The notes beneath the pieces are model-generated. The model was not told the DNA's origin. It was given only the letters and a program-made list of their open reading frames with translations, and did no database searches. 64,000 nt of DNA from Branchiostoma belcheri (taxonomy: Eukaryota; Chordata; Leptocardii; Amphioxiformes; Branchiostomatidae), in NCBI RefSeq assembly GCF_001625305.1, contig NW_017803909.1:1608011-1672010 (forward strand), written 5' to 3'. Every line of letters begins with the position of its first letter. Positions within the stretch are counted from its first letter, which is position 1. A program made the translations under genes and the position numbers. Shown one piece after another: positions 36,701 to 49,370 of the stretch.

Positions 36701-39700
36701 GTAATTCTAACAGTCGATGAATCCGTATTCATGATTCAATTATCTATTATGTATGATACCATATGGTTCAACATCAATTTCGATCTCGTAGTTGGACTAC
36801 AAGTCAGAGCCACAGTACACGCTTTACAGCATGTTGGGTATTCCACAAAGTTAGGAAATTTATGTTTTGGGACTTTTTTAGGACTTCATCTGACGACAGG
36901 GTTACAAACAATTTAGATTGATTGAAATGCGCTTTTTGACAAGCTGGAACTTGCGGCCACACCTTTCCGTGGCGACCTGGTATGATATACTAGCATCATC
37001 ATTTTCCATCAGATTCTTGCAGTCATATTATCGTGCTGATGAATGCAACTTGTTCTGACCCGCGTCCTTACCTTCCTCTGACTCCCCTCCTACCGTCACC
37101 ACCACCTTGGTCAGCCGGCCCTGGCGGGGTTTCAGTCGGACACTGCCGGACATCTCGGTTTTAGGGTCGATCTGAGGACAAAACGATGACAAATCAAAAC
37201 AAAAGACTAGATAATAACCCGATAAACTGACGTCTGACGTAATCTTCAACAAAGCAAGGCTCATTCTAACTCCTCTGTGTCATGATATGAGGTCTCAAGT
37301 GCACCTAAATTACCCTAAATTAGGGTTTCATAACCCTAAATTAGGGTCCGTACCTCTGACATGACGTATGACCGCATGAGTTCGTACAGGTACTCCCTGC
37401 ACTCCTTACAGTCCTTCACCAGGGGGTGGTTCTGTACCGTCTCCAGTAGGTACTTCTCATCCAGCTGAACCAGTCGGACCTGAGAGCAGGATAAAACACG
37501 GTCATAGCAGTAGCAATATAACCCCAGATAGAACAAAAAGCACCGTTCTATTGTAGTAAAACTTAAAACGAGATTCTCGTTACACAGGCAACACGAAATT
37601 TGTTATGAGAACACCTGTTATTAGAATATGATTACGAATTTCATAATCGAGAGTCCTGAAGGTCTTAATCTTAGAATTCAGTTTTTTTAAATAAAATTTA
37701 AGCATTTTGTGTCATACCTAGATGTTAGTGTGTATACATTGTACATACCTGGCCCATCAGTTTGGGAAAGTACTCCTTCCTGTTGGACAGGTCGTACTCT
37801 GTCCATCTGACGATAGTCTCGAACACAGACTCCTCTTTGAGGACACGCGCCTTGTCGTCTGAGATCAGTTCCAGAATCGTCTCGAAAGAGGCTAACATCA
37901 TGTCGTCATTGCAGATCACTGCGTCAAAATAGTCCTGGGGAAGGAAGTGATTTGCTTCCATGAGACAATGGCTTTGTTTTCATCGATATTTCAAAATACG
38001 GTCAAAGTAGTGAAATTTGCAATGGAAAATTTAGAGAAAGAAAGGGAAAGAAATAGAAAGAAAGAAAGAAAGATTAAAAACTGTTTCTCTTTGCACCATA
38101 CTGTTACTCACTTTATTTTCCCCTCCATTAACTTTGTAAGATAATGGGGCAAATCTGCTAAACGGTGCTTCGGTATTTTATTCTCTCCTTCCGCAAAAGT
38201 TCCAGGAGGAGTCTTTACCTGTATAAACTTGCTGGCCCTCTGGAAGAGCTCCTCCAGGCCGTACAGATCTGCCAGCACCTTGATGTACAGACAGTCTTTG
38301 ATGGTCAGGTTCTGCTGCAGGAACTCCGAGCAGATGTTCTTCAGGTTGGTTAACAGGAGCTGGTCAGCGGCCATCAACACTTCTTCAACATTGTCAGGGG
38401 CAACCTGCAGAAAACTGCTCTTTAGACTAACTACTTCTATTTCTTTTGTACATCATATAATTGCGATTTAAGTATTGCATATACTTTTTTGACCAAAATG
38501 GCGCACACTTGGTCTCTTGCGGTTTGAATTTCAATCTGAGAAAATATTAAGGTACTTGTGGTTTAGATCAAAAATTGATACGGAAATATAAGAATGCCTG
38601 CATTAGTTGTATATTGCCAATAGAAGTCTACTTGCTTACCACTTTTACACACGAAAATGCTGACACAGTTACCTATGTTTGGGCAGAACTCCGGCATGTA
38701 GAAATGACTTAATTTTAAGAGGTGAACTATAAAGGTACACAACTGTTAAACTGTACCTCAATTCTGCCGATGTAGAGGTAGTCCAGGATGGCCTCCATGG
38801 CCTGAGGACTGGTGAAGGTTATGGGGATGTTGTCGGACCGACTCTCCGACATCTGAGACGAGAACAGCGCCTCGAAGTACGGACAGGACGCGGACAGGAC
38901 ATTCCTGGGGAATAGAAGTAGATATAGGTGGGAGTCTGCACAATCTTTTACATAGAACTTCATACTTAACTACGAAAGGTCGTGTGGCATAACAACAGAG
39001 CGTTCGGCTTAGAACCATGGCCAAGAGGTCCCAAGTTCGAATCCTGCCATGGGAAAGGCAATTAACACGAATTTTCTCACTTCACTCAGGTGAAAATGAG
39101 TATGTCTGTTGTCCGTTCATGTGTTTGTCTGCGTCCGTGGCGGTATAAATAAAAGTTGATAAAACTTGAGTGTGCCGTCACCATGTCTTGTAACTGAAAT
39201 ATTGGAATGAAAAAACTACGAAGCGTTATTAACCCATGATACTACGACAGCGACGTTATGTCATCTTTGTTTTGTCTTGATTTCCTGGGGCCCACCAATG
39301 ACCTAATTAGTTAAAGTTATTAGTTAAGCATCGGAATTTAAAACGTGGGGGTCCTGGGACCTACCAATATGTTGATTTCTTAATCGGATTTTCCATTGTT
39401 ATACTGTACGGTAAGGATGCACCACTCTCGCCCTGTGACCTTCATGCTATGTCGTATCATTTCATGACAGCAACTGACCCAACATGATACGCTGCTTTAC
39501 GCACGTTGTGTTATATTTTAGCATCTGGGTCGCTTTACAAACCAGTAAATGCCTTATCCTGCTACGTTTATGGTAGCTGAGTTTGCGTAAAATTCTCGTA
39601 AAACAACACAATCACCACACAACAGCTGTGGGGGAGAGAAAACTGACCTTTCGGGACAAAGAAAACCCAGCGGTGTGTCGTCATGATGGGCATATTTTAT

Positions 39701-40069
39701 TCATCATAACAGACTGCTATCAGCAAGTCGTGGTCTTACGTGTCGTTGTCAACAGACGCTATCCGTTTAGCATACATAAAAAAGCTGGCTGCCATTTCAG
39801 GGTGTTAGTGCCTTATGGGCAAAACTCCATTAACGTTAACGTGGGACCATAAAACAACAGGACAGAGCCGTAGGCTCGTGATGTAGGGTCCGTATAAAGC
39901 TAAGATTACACGCGGATGTGTGTCGCCCTCTGCGGGTCACGTCTCACCTGTGTGCCGGGAACACAGTTTTCCCCACCGTGATCGTGACGTCTGTGAAGAG
40001 TCCATTCTGCCTGTGCTGACGCAGTTTGTCCAACACAGCCACACTGTGTTCCGCTATCAGAGGGTCCAT
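33721..40069 (-). CDS. Kelch-like protein (BTB-BACK-Kelch), complete
   Basis: Twelve GT-AG exons in phase: 39948-40069, 38757-38904, 38219-38404, 37749-37934, 37354-37479, 37072-37171, 36498-36648, 35764-35864, 35198-35387, 34683-34848, 34334-34511, 33721-33911; 614 aa, usual for KLHL proteins. BTB ~20-125 (GLFTDVTITVG, FPAHRNVLSASCPYFEALFS), BACK ~130-240 (CLYIKVLADLYGLEEL), Kelch repeats ~300-560 with Gly-Gly or related pairs (VVVTVGGES, AYVVGGT, LYAIGGC, IYTVSGW, LFVCGGR). The start is the first Met before the BTB. KLHL proteins usually bind cullin-3 through BTB-BACK and a substrate through the Kelch propeller. The C-terminus has an unusual Glu/Gly-rich tail after the last blade. The paralogue could not be assigned. 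It lies head-to-head with the RNF166-like gene. Confidence 0.93.
34085..34217 (+). repeat. Possible retroelement tail with hammerhead-like core
   Basis: In the last intron of the kelch-like gene, CTGAGGA (34124-34130) is followed by a hairpin (ATGCCT loop AGGCAT) and CGAAACG. This has the CUGANGA...GAAA layout of hammerhead ribozymes found in Penelope-like elements. CTATTCGGT occurs on both sides (near 34084 and 34207). Stems I and III were not established, so this is a resemblance only. Confidence 0.3.
34955..35046. repeat. 92-bp near-perfect palindrome (foldback element)
   Basis: The two 46-base arms are complementary with one G-T mismatch near the centre (34999/35002). Outer ends read TAGCCTGGGTACC and GGTACCCAGGCTA. 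It lies in the intron between kelch-like exons 35198-35387 and 34683-34848. No clear target duplication borders it. It may be a small foldback transposon. Confidence 0.9.
36105..36440. repeat. 41-bp minisatellite, second array, about 8-9 units
   Basis: Units begin at about 36109, 36150, 36190, 36231, 36272, 36313, 36354 and 36395, with a degenerate end. The consensus (GGTACTGAACACTATTCACACAG...) is the same family as 33005-33480. This array lies inside the kelch-like intron between exons 36498-36648 and 35764-35864. Confidence 0.92.
37313..37346. repeat. Two CCCTAAATTAGGG palindromes
   Basis: The 13-base palindrome occurs at 37313-37325 and 37334-37346, just inside the intron after exon 37354-37479 of the kelch-like gene. 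Each pairs CCCTAA with TTAGGG, the metazoan telomere motif, but there is no tandem array. Confidence 0.8.
38979..39190 (+). repeat. Probable tRNA-derived SINE
   Basis: A tRNA-like head (about 38979-39052) has an A-box-like TGGCATAACAACAG, an anticodon-arm-like GTTC...GAAC stem and a B box AGTTCGAATCC (39034-39044). An unrelated body follows (TCACTCAGGTGAAAATGAG). It lies in the first kelch-like intron. The rest of the intron, to 39947, shows nothing else I can name. The right end is approximate. Confidence 0.5.
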
Positions 40070-40857
40070 TTTATCTTCCCCTGACACCGGTCACGGCTTT
40101 ATATAGCACCAGGCGGGCTCATCCATGTTAGCTGGTCCCACTTTGCACGGGTCGCATGAGTCCAAACTCGTTGGGTGGAGACAACACCATACCCGGGTCT
40201 CCTCTTTTTTGTTTGCACAGCAAAGTTTGGATTAAAGATTAGTTACTATTTAGTAGAGGCGGGTGACGATTTAGAATTGTTTCTTACAAGGAGGTTTAGA
40301 TAGTTTTCAGCTTAAAAAAAAATGAATTATTAATGTACAGAACCATATGTCACATACGTCCATTTCAATTTATAAGGATGACATTCTATGGCCATGTGAA
40401 ACGTTAATTGGCAAAGACAGAAATATCTTAACTGCCATCCTTCTGTCAAAATAATTTGGGATAATCTCCGCGTGCGTTTTACGTCGCCCTATTCGTTATT
40501 GAAATTTGAAACCAACTTGGATCACATATCAAGTAATTTATATGCCTAATCTTCACTTCCGTTTAGGTTATTGTAATTTTCAATGCTAGCATTCAAAGCT
40601 TTAAATCAGTCCAAAAATACAACCAACCAACACCCTTGCTTGAACTTGCCCAACATAAGTGGGATTCCATTCAGATCAGTCCGAAGCATTTCGCGCCAGA
40701 AATTCAAAGAGGTCAAAGTTTAGTCTAACCCTAAAACGAGGCAAACCGGAAATAGTCTGCAGTCCGGAAGTGATTTCGTCAGAACCCCTCGAAACGAAAG
40801 GAACCAAAACAAAGGATTTTGGTGGGTATTTCTTGGCCGATTCCGGACGTTTCTGCG
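40070..40857. promoter_or_regulatory. Divergent promoter region between kelch-like and RNF166-like genes
   Basis: The two start codons face away from each other across 788 bp. Both promoters are expected here. No specific factor site was firmly recognised. Confidence 0.55.
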
Positions 40858-43800
40858 ATGGCCACCGGCGGGGAACCGACGATAGAAGCTCTGACGTGCT
40901 CCATCTGCCTCGAGATCTTCCTGAAGCCCGTCACGACGTCGTGTGGCCACACGTAAGTACTCGCTGTTTTTCTGGGATTTTTGACACAACGTTGCAAGCT
41001 TGCTAGCTAACCAAGCGGGCCCGTTATAATATCCTTGCCACCTCCCCATGACATGCCAGACAGATTGGTTGTATCGGGTATAGATCCTGCCTGTGGTTTG
41101 GTCCGCACCAAAATCGAAATCTTGATTCCCAGCCTTGGGTGCAAGGTGACAGCTTTAATCAGCGTGTTTACTACATTCATGTCACCTCATCATACATGTG
41201 CATTAATTCCATCTCTTCCTTGTGAAATCACGATTCACAGAACAAAGGCAGAGCTGAAGGAAATGGGGAGGGGGGCAGAATGGATTTAAAAGGGTACTTA
41301 TAGGAGAAGTGTTAAACATTAAAGTAACTGGCTTGCAGGTAATCTGCAATCCATACCAGAACCTTCACCATTAACGTTAATAATTAGATTATTGAACCAT
41401 AAGATGCCAGAAAGATTAAGTGTGCCTTTGTGGGACATTAGCTAAGACTGGTGAGTGATTATGAAATTTGTGTATGGACTATGAAATATGTGTATGTTGA
41501 GAAGACAGTAATTACAGTAAGTCATCGTGTTATATAACGTACATCCTTAATTATACTAGCCAATTACACAGTGTAATGGTGATGTCTCAACATCCAAGCA
41601 GATGATGGGATGAAAAATCATGATATCTTCTTCCTGGTCGATTTTCTCCCCAGATAGCCTGTCAGAAAAATGGAGTAGTGCGAAACGCACAATGTATTTG
41701 TGATCCCAATATCTGCTACAAGTTTCATCATCACCATCATCATCATCAGATGGCTGATTACATTCCCTTTGCTATTAGATATGGTGTATTGAAGGCAGTT
41801 TGCATGCACAGCATGTACATGTAGCTAGCTGCCAATCTTCATTACAATGCAATGACAGATTGTTTGAGGCATTACTGTGTACCAGTGCTGTGTACTAGTA
41901 CATCTGTGTTTGTGAGATAAACAGTGGTCAGCTTGCTGAGTTTAAGTTTCCAAATAACCCACAGTTCTAAGCTCTCAACATCTGTCCCTTCCCCTGTGCA
42001 GGTTTTGTTCGTCCTGTATTGCGCCCTGTCTGCAGCTGGCCTCCCCAAACTGTCCCCTGTGCAGGGAGGTGTTCGACCCACAGAAGGCCAAGAAAAACTC
42101 CTCCATCGACAAGCAGGTCAACAACACCAAGGGGAGCTGTAAGGGCTGCGGAAAAAAGGTCAGGAAAAAAATCTTTAATTAAAAAATCTGTGGGTTTCCC
42201 CAGAGCTTAGTAATCAATTTGTGTCTGGGCATGTCAGTTATAAAGTCCCTTTAACCCTCTCACTGTCACCTGATGATTGTTACTCCCTGCTCTGATCCTA
42301 GTAAGTTATTGCCCTTAGCAATTGGAGAGTTAAGCTACATACCATATTGCTATAATTTGAAAGAGCATTGGGGGTGAAATAAGTGTAACGTTACATTATC
42401 TGCACAGTTTTGTCACACTTGCAACAGTTAGTCTTTATTTGGGGATGCACGTGTTTGGAGATATGTTTTACATCATTTTAATGGTATTCATATCACACAC
42501 ACTTGTATTGAAGGACAGGAAATGATTACATACCACCTGCCAGACAGGCTTCATGGATTTACATATTAACTCCCCAAAGAAGGCACCCTGCCACCTGCAA
42601 TTCTTTAAAAATGGTAGGTATGAATGTAGGTAGCTGTTTGTGTTATTTGCAGATGTAAAACAAGGCTCAGAACAGGTTTTTGAGTCACCATTTAGTCCAT
42701 GTCCCAGCATGCAGGTAGATATCAGTGCAGTCTCCATGTAGGAGGAATGATCAGTTCACTGCCCCCCCTCCCCACCGTACCTCATTGTTGTAGTATTTAT
42801 TTCTCCAACAAGGAAATCAATGTAGCTATGCTTGACGACTCCTACATGTTAGCCAAGAGTACACATGGATGCTCATCATTCACAGCTAGTCTGGTGTCTA
42901 GGTCTTTAAGAAACCCATTGCCAAATGCTTGATAAATGTTGGCCTGACTCTAAATTAAAGAAGACTAATAAATTACAGTAAGACCATGGCAACTCACATG
43001 TTTGCAAATAATAAAAAAAGTTGTGTTCAGTATGACTATAAGGACAAGATTGTTTTCGAAAGTCAAGGTTGAAAAATTAGGAGACCTTCTGTTCAAAGCC
43101 TTCCAATAAGTTAAGATTCAAAACTGAAATTGCAAACTGTATCTTCAGTATCCTTCTAAACCCTGATCACTCACTGGTTGCCACCATTAGGTACTTAAGG
43201 ACTACGTTGGGTAGTCAAATAAATGGGATAAGATTTCAAAATCAATACACAATAAATCAGGAGCCACCGAGGTGCAGAGGCCAGGTCACTCTGTTGTGTG
43301 CTAAATACACCCCATGGGCACGGCCAAATGCCTGGTGTGCAGCCTTCGCCATGATTGCCTCATTTTTATTCCTTGATCTCCATACGTCTTCTAGTTCGCA
43401 GGTGAAGAAGTTGAAAAATTATGATGTGCCTTCTGGTTTTTATGACATATGTGAACAATTTTCATGTTGTGTGAAAATTAGAATGGTTTGCAAAATGTGC
43501 CCCATGGAAATAATCAATGACCTGGTATGTAACCTTGGCCATACTGAATTATAAGTCATTTAAGTCACATGTAAACATTGAAGGTTTTGAGTCACCTTTT
43601 TGTCTGTTACATCTATGTAATTGATGTGATAATTCTTTTAGAGTTTCATGTAAAACACATCAGTCATATTTTGGCAGAGTAATAGGTTACATGCTAGTGA
43701 ATGAAGATTTAGTAGTACATACTAGTTGGCAAACGTTCTTGGTAACAATTGCAGGATATGTTGCATGTTAAAATGCCTGTTGTCATGAATATAACTTTCA

Positions 43801-45020
43801 GATGTCTCTGGCCAAGATGCGTTCCCACAATTCCTCCTGTTCTAAGCTGACTAAGACCATGCCCAAGTTCTCACCAGTGGCGCCCACTTCCCAGCCCATT
43901 CCAAGGTAACAACGTCTGGTACCTTTTACAAATCACTTTGTATGTACCTTTAAACCACCAACACAGTGGTTATTATATAATTGCAAACACACCTGTGCAG
44001 TGAGTACCATTCTTTTTACATGTCCTTTTTACTTCATCCGTATTAGTATTCTAAAGTTAAGCTTTGGAAAACATGAGCTGTTGCTTTTGTTTTGTTCACA
44101 GCAATGTGCCTAACCGCTCCACGTTCATGTGCCCGTACTGTGGACTGAAGAACCTGGACTGTTCCGCGCTGGTCAGGCACTGCAACGACGCCCACCGCGA
44201 CGACAACAAACAAGTGGTTAGTTGTGCCGTCATTAGTTTGTTAATGCTATGCCTGCAGAGATTTCAAAACACTTTTTAGATATCGGTACACAGATTTTAG
44301 GTAATAAAAGATACACAGTATTAATAACATGAATTTATCGCATTTGTCATTCCTTGTGTAACCTACAAGTAGGTGGCTACCAACTCGCAATCTAACATTT
44401 GTGTTTTGTTGATTATTGTAAATTTTAACAAATATTTTTTTTAGTTCCACAGCAGAACCATTTTCAAACTGTGTGTTTTCCCCCAGGTGTGCCCTATATG
44501 TTCCTCCATGCCGTGGGGAGACCCCAGCTTCAAGAGTGCTAACTTTATCGGTCACCTGAATGTCCGGCACAAGTTTGAATATGACACATATGTGGTAAGA
44601 TCTGATGCAGTACTCTGTACTTCTTATACTTTATAGTTTTGGCCCAGTCCTTGCTCAGTTCTCAGTTCAATTATCTATATGATTTTATGTGGGTGCACAG
44701 AGATGTTAATGTCAATTTTTCCTAGTTCATGCATGCAGTGGATGTCAGATTACATGAAGTGAAAATTTTGTGAATTGCATCTTTTGAATGTTTTATTGCT
44801 CTATACATATCTACTCAATACATACAATACCAAGCCATGTTTTACACAGTATTACTGTCTTTTTGAGAAGCTAATATTTTTGGCAAGTTAGTATTATATC
44901 AGACTATGTACATGTAGCCTACAGATTGACAATATCATGATGTTTGTTGTTCTGCAGGATTTTGAAGCAGATGATGATTCTATGTTGGAGGAGGCCATCA
45001 GAAGATCTCTGTCTGAATAG
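40858..45020 (+). CDS. RNF166: RNF166-like RING E3 ubiquitin ligase, complete
   Basis: Six GT-AG exons in phase: 40858-40952, 42002-42158, 43802-43905, 44102-44216, 44487-44594, 44958-45020; 213 aa (human RNF166, from memory, 237). Residues ~13-50 form a C3HC4 RING ([21 protein letters not shown]). A Cys2-His-Cys knuckle (CKGCGKK ... H ... C) follows, then two zinc fingers ([18 protein letters not shown] and [19 protein letters not shown]), then a C-terminal ubiquitin-interacting motif ([10 protein letters not shown]). This is the RNF114/RNF125/RNF138/RNF166 layout, and the MPWGDPS-KSANF and RHKF-YDT-VD blocks are closest to RNF166. It should transfer ubiquitin from an E2. The start is the first ATG, just before the RING. 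RNF114 or RNF125 remain possible. Confidence 0.88.
40953..43801. other. First two introns of the RNF166-like gene
   Basis: Apart from exon 42002-42158 these two introns hold no exon I can support. A short CAT-rich microsatellite lies at 41725-41749. Confidence 0.5.
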
Positions 45021-47775
45021 TAGTCATGCAGTCTTACCCAATTATACATGGTACAGAACTTGGTTTCCTTATGGGGCTTATCTACAGAACCAAAAGGTTT
45101 CAATGTAAAACCTTTCCTTACTAAATCACATTAGAACAGGAGGAGTAGGTTATACAGTAATGACCACATGACACTTAATTCTGCAACATTTTATGGACCA
45201 TATACTGTAAAACAGACTACTTTTATATTCACGTTTTTTTTGCAGTCACTTCTGTATGTATATTTATCATTACTGCAAACAAATAATTCACCGACGTCCT
45301 TTCTTCTAGATCTGCACCTGCCTTCTTCCACAAATATGTCTATTTTTCTCAGACTGCAAAATTTTGCTACCACAAATGTAAAGTGATACTGTAGTTCTTG
45401 TACTACACAAGTATTTTTACGATCAGGTGATAGAATGAATGTGCTTTAGTGACATGTGTACAGGTGACCTTGTTGTAGCTTTTACTCCCATTACTCACTT
45501 ATGGTCTTTTATGAGGGATCCAGTCCAGTGGAGAGAAACATCCAAAGATCCTTTAAAGCATGTTATGGAGGAGGCCAAAAAGGGGTGCATATGTTGTGTG
45601 CAATATGACTATGACAGTAGGGGACATTTGGAACCATTTTCACACAGAAAAACAGCTTTTATCTTCCTGATACAAGCTTCATGCATATGGGTGGACCTCT
45701 CAGTAGGAAGTTCAAAGATCCAAACTCTATTTAAAGGACATTTGCAGGTTGTTTCACTCAACCTCCTTGTTTCTCTGCATAGGATGTTGGGCCCTTGTTT
45801 TCTTGCATTGTAACGCCCAAAGAGTCACCCCCAATATCCAATTAGGAAGACCCTTGAGAGCTCAATTGAGAATTTTGAGTAGTTTGATGATGTCCTTGAT
45901 GCAGGTTAAAAAGGGATGAGAAGATGGAAAATGTACCTTATGTCTAGTTGCTGTTTAAGACATTTGTCTGGTGGTTCATAGAGTTAATCACAACAAAGAC
46001 ACTATATGATGTCATTGCTCACATGTACATTCTGTCTCTACTAGAACATCACTGGCTGAGGGCACAAGGATCCCAGACCTGGCCTCTCCAGACACATGGA
46101 TGTCAACCAACAACAAGGCAGAGCTGAGACAACGTCAAAATCACAACACCTCATATGTCAAATACTTTATCTCAGTGTACTTAATACCAACTAATTACTC
46201 TTAACATATTGTGTAAAACAGACTAACTTGGAGGGAAACCGATATAACCTGTAAATTATCAGATTGTGTTGAATGAATTATGATTTTAATACATCCATGT
46301 AATATTCGCACTAAACTAGAAATGAATCATTGCCACTTTTGAGGGATGTAGTCTTGATAGAATATTGAACTAAGTACCTTAATCTGCTCTTAGGGACTTG
46401 GAGAAGTTTTAGTCTGAAATGTGTGCCTGCATTTACTTCCCAGGGATAGCTGTTGTTATTGTAGAGTTAGCATATGTACATGTGTATATCATGTTTATAG
46501 GTGATACTGGTATCATATTTTGTATTGTTAGCTGTATCCATGTTGTAAATAGAGTAATACAAACAGCCATAGGGTCAGAAAGGGTACACATACACTGTAT
46601 ACTGATATTTACTCTTATCAGGCAGGTACTGTTGTTGAAGGGTTGGTATCTGACTGGTATACTGTACTTATGAGATGTGCTAAACACTGGTAAAAGTTTG
46701 TTATCTAGGTCAAGATGGAAAATGATGAACCTTGTTGTTTTGAAGACATTTAGGGGCATTGTTGAGAAGACATTTAAAAGTGGAGACATGAAGAGATGTG
46801 TGTACAGGTCTGTACTTTTTCTTGAAGTCATCCAGTGAGACAGAGAAGCTGACATGTTGATGGACCCATACTTGATAGACATTTCTGAGACAAGACAATA
46901 TCTGTCTTGGTGACAACTATTGTTTGTACATGTCAGCACAGTTGAAAGCAATTTTACCTTTTGTACAGAAACTATTTAGTTCTGTGTAGGTTTTAGCTGT
47001 GGTTTACACAAGGTTAAATCACACAACTTGAAGGTTAAATCACACAAGGCTATAGCAAAACGTAGGAGTCACAAGAAAGACTCTGTGCATGTTTTACGTA
47101 GTTGTAAAAGTTGATCATTCCTAACAAGATGATATAGATCCAGATACAAGCATTCCTTAGACACTTTGAAAGTTATATCGGTGAAGTGTGAAGAGGGTAT
47201 GTGCAAAATAAATGGATATTGTCTGAGTTCTTCATATCTATTTGTTATATCCCATATCTCATAATGCATAACGTAGTTCATTTAGAAGAGATGTGGTAAG
47301 AAAAAGGTTGTTGTTCAGACCAGTTCAGTTCAGTTGATGTAAACAAAATGTCCATGCAAGGTTTGTCAGAAGAATGTATTGTGTGGTGCTAAGGTTTGTT
47401 AATAGAAGGCAAGTGTTGTTTTAGAGGTACACTTCAAATACAGAACTCGAGCTGTCTGCTTTATCCTTATTGTATTCCACATCTTTCTTTGGAGATGGAC
47501 CATATGTATACATTATTTATAAAGTCACAGGCAACTAACAACTTTTGAAGTATAAGATTTATTTATCCTGATATGTGTTCAACTAAATTGATATTTCTCT
47601 TTGGATAGATATTATGTCATCTAAATAACCGCTATCATTATTACCATAATGTATATTTACATCGAAGTGTATTCTAATACAACTAGATCATCATTCTAAT
47701 GATATTTACTGTTTTAGTTTGATAAGCATTGTACTGACAACATTGCCAATAAAAGGGGGCTAGAATGCCACAGGA
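45021..47775 (+). other. RNF166: Probable long 3' UTR of the RNF166-like gene
   Basis: A+T-rich sequence with no credible coding exon follows the stop. An AATAAA at 47748-47753 could end a transcript; an earlier one is near 47211. The 172-codon minus frame at 46433-46951 has no domain and looks fortuitous. Extent is inferred. Confidence 0.4.
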
Positions 47776-48934
47776 ATGCTATTTATTCATTGTAAATAGC
47801 CTTTTACTGTCACCTTTTTGTCACTCGTTGGAACAACATTTAACCTACAATATTTGTAAATATTTCCAGCGTGGGGTTTCCACCATCCTTAGTTCGGTGT
47901 GCTGGCCACAGATCAGAGATACAGATAGGGTAAGTAGAAGGAAAATCAATATGATGCCCCGGGTGTTAATACCCAGCAAAAAGCCTTAGAAGTAAATCAG
48001 TCGATCGACTTTTGCACTTGCCCGTACATTAGGTGCTAATCTAGCCGCAAAGCTACAGTTTACTGAACATACGTGTAATAAAACAACCGTGAGAAAGCCT
48101 TGACTGATTTTTTATTAGTCATTAAGCACTCTCAGAAGTAGCAAAGTTCTCGAAAAGTGGTATCTGCAGGCAGTGTTGTCTCCAATTGGTTGTGATTTTA
48201 CGACCGACGTAAAAATGCCACCTAGCAATCCTTGTAGGTAATGCACAATGTTGCCTCTCGTTTGAGTCAACGTTACCCGACGTAAGTTTTCTCAAGAGCT
48301 AGTACTGGAGCTTACCCGTCCATTATAACACGAATATAAATGAATTGCATGTTTCTCTTATGATATATCAGGACGACAAGCCGTTATGGCCCAGTATGCA
48401 GGTCTCGAGGATTCTTCCAGAGCGACAAGTTATCATATCTAAAGTGAGTAGACCATGGTCATTGTGGTCATTGACGAAATCATAAGATGAAATAAAAAAA
48501 TGTCCAGATCAAACGATAGTGTCAGTTTTAGACAGTGTTGCACATTCTGAAATAGCGGGGGTCGGGTGTAAGCCCATCATAATCAGAACCGGTGACGGTT
48601 AGGAGTTTGGATAGGAGATATCACATGATGAAATTAATAGGAGTGTCTGCAGCACAAAAGGCCAGTGTCGAGATGGAAGTGTGGTAATTGGGAGCAGATT
48701 AAGGCATTAAGGAGTAGCGCCGTAGGGTACCCCTATAACCACGCTCATTATATATCCACCTATCACCATGTGTCACTGCGCTATAAGAATTCACAGGCGG
48801 CCGTGAAGAGATGGGGAGTTCTAATGAAAGGCGAAACGTGGCCAACATGATTATTACGACAAGAAACCGACGAACAACTGTTAAGCATAACAAAATGAAA
48901 AAACAAGCACCATGGCTGGACAATAACGTGAATT

Positions 48935-49370
48935 CAGCACCAAGGACAGGGGCAACAATCCACAGGGACAGCAATGGTCAGTTTCCTGTTTTTCGGCAAC
49001 ACTGACAGCAGTGGTCACTTACTGTTCATTAGCACTAAGGACAGGGACAACAATGACGGCTGTTTTTAATTTTTTTTACTACAATAGACAGAGATAGCAG
49101 CGGTCACTTAACTGTTATTCAGAACCGATGGCAAAAATAGCAATGGTCACTTACTGTTATTCAGCACCGAGGGTAGGGACAACAATGACGGCATGGCTGT
49201 CTGTTTCACTACAATAAAAGAACGGACAGCAATGGCCACTTAACTGTCATTCGGAACCACTGGCAAAACAAGCAGTGGTCACTCTGTTATTCAGCACCAA
49301 GGACAGGGACAGTAATGGTCACGCGGATGTTATTCAGCACCATGTACAGTGGCAGCAATATTCACAAGGG
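48935..49370. repeat. Degenerate tandem repeat
   Basis: Imperfect repeats of a phrase like CAGCACCAAGGACAGGGAC, CAATGGTCACTTACTGTTATT, in variable units. A stray copy of CAGCACCAAGGACAGGG lies at 57771-57787. Confidence 0.75.

Noticed and set aside
41725..41749. CAT-rich tract as a possible CRISPR-like or regulatory array
   Set aside because: Simple microsatellite. The window's tandem repeats have no spacers and the sequence is eukaryotic.
46433..46951. 172-codon minus-strand open frame
   Set aside because: No recognisable domain; lies in A+T-rich sequence likely to be the RNF166-like 3' UTR and is probably fortuitous.
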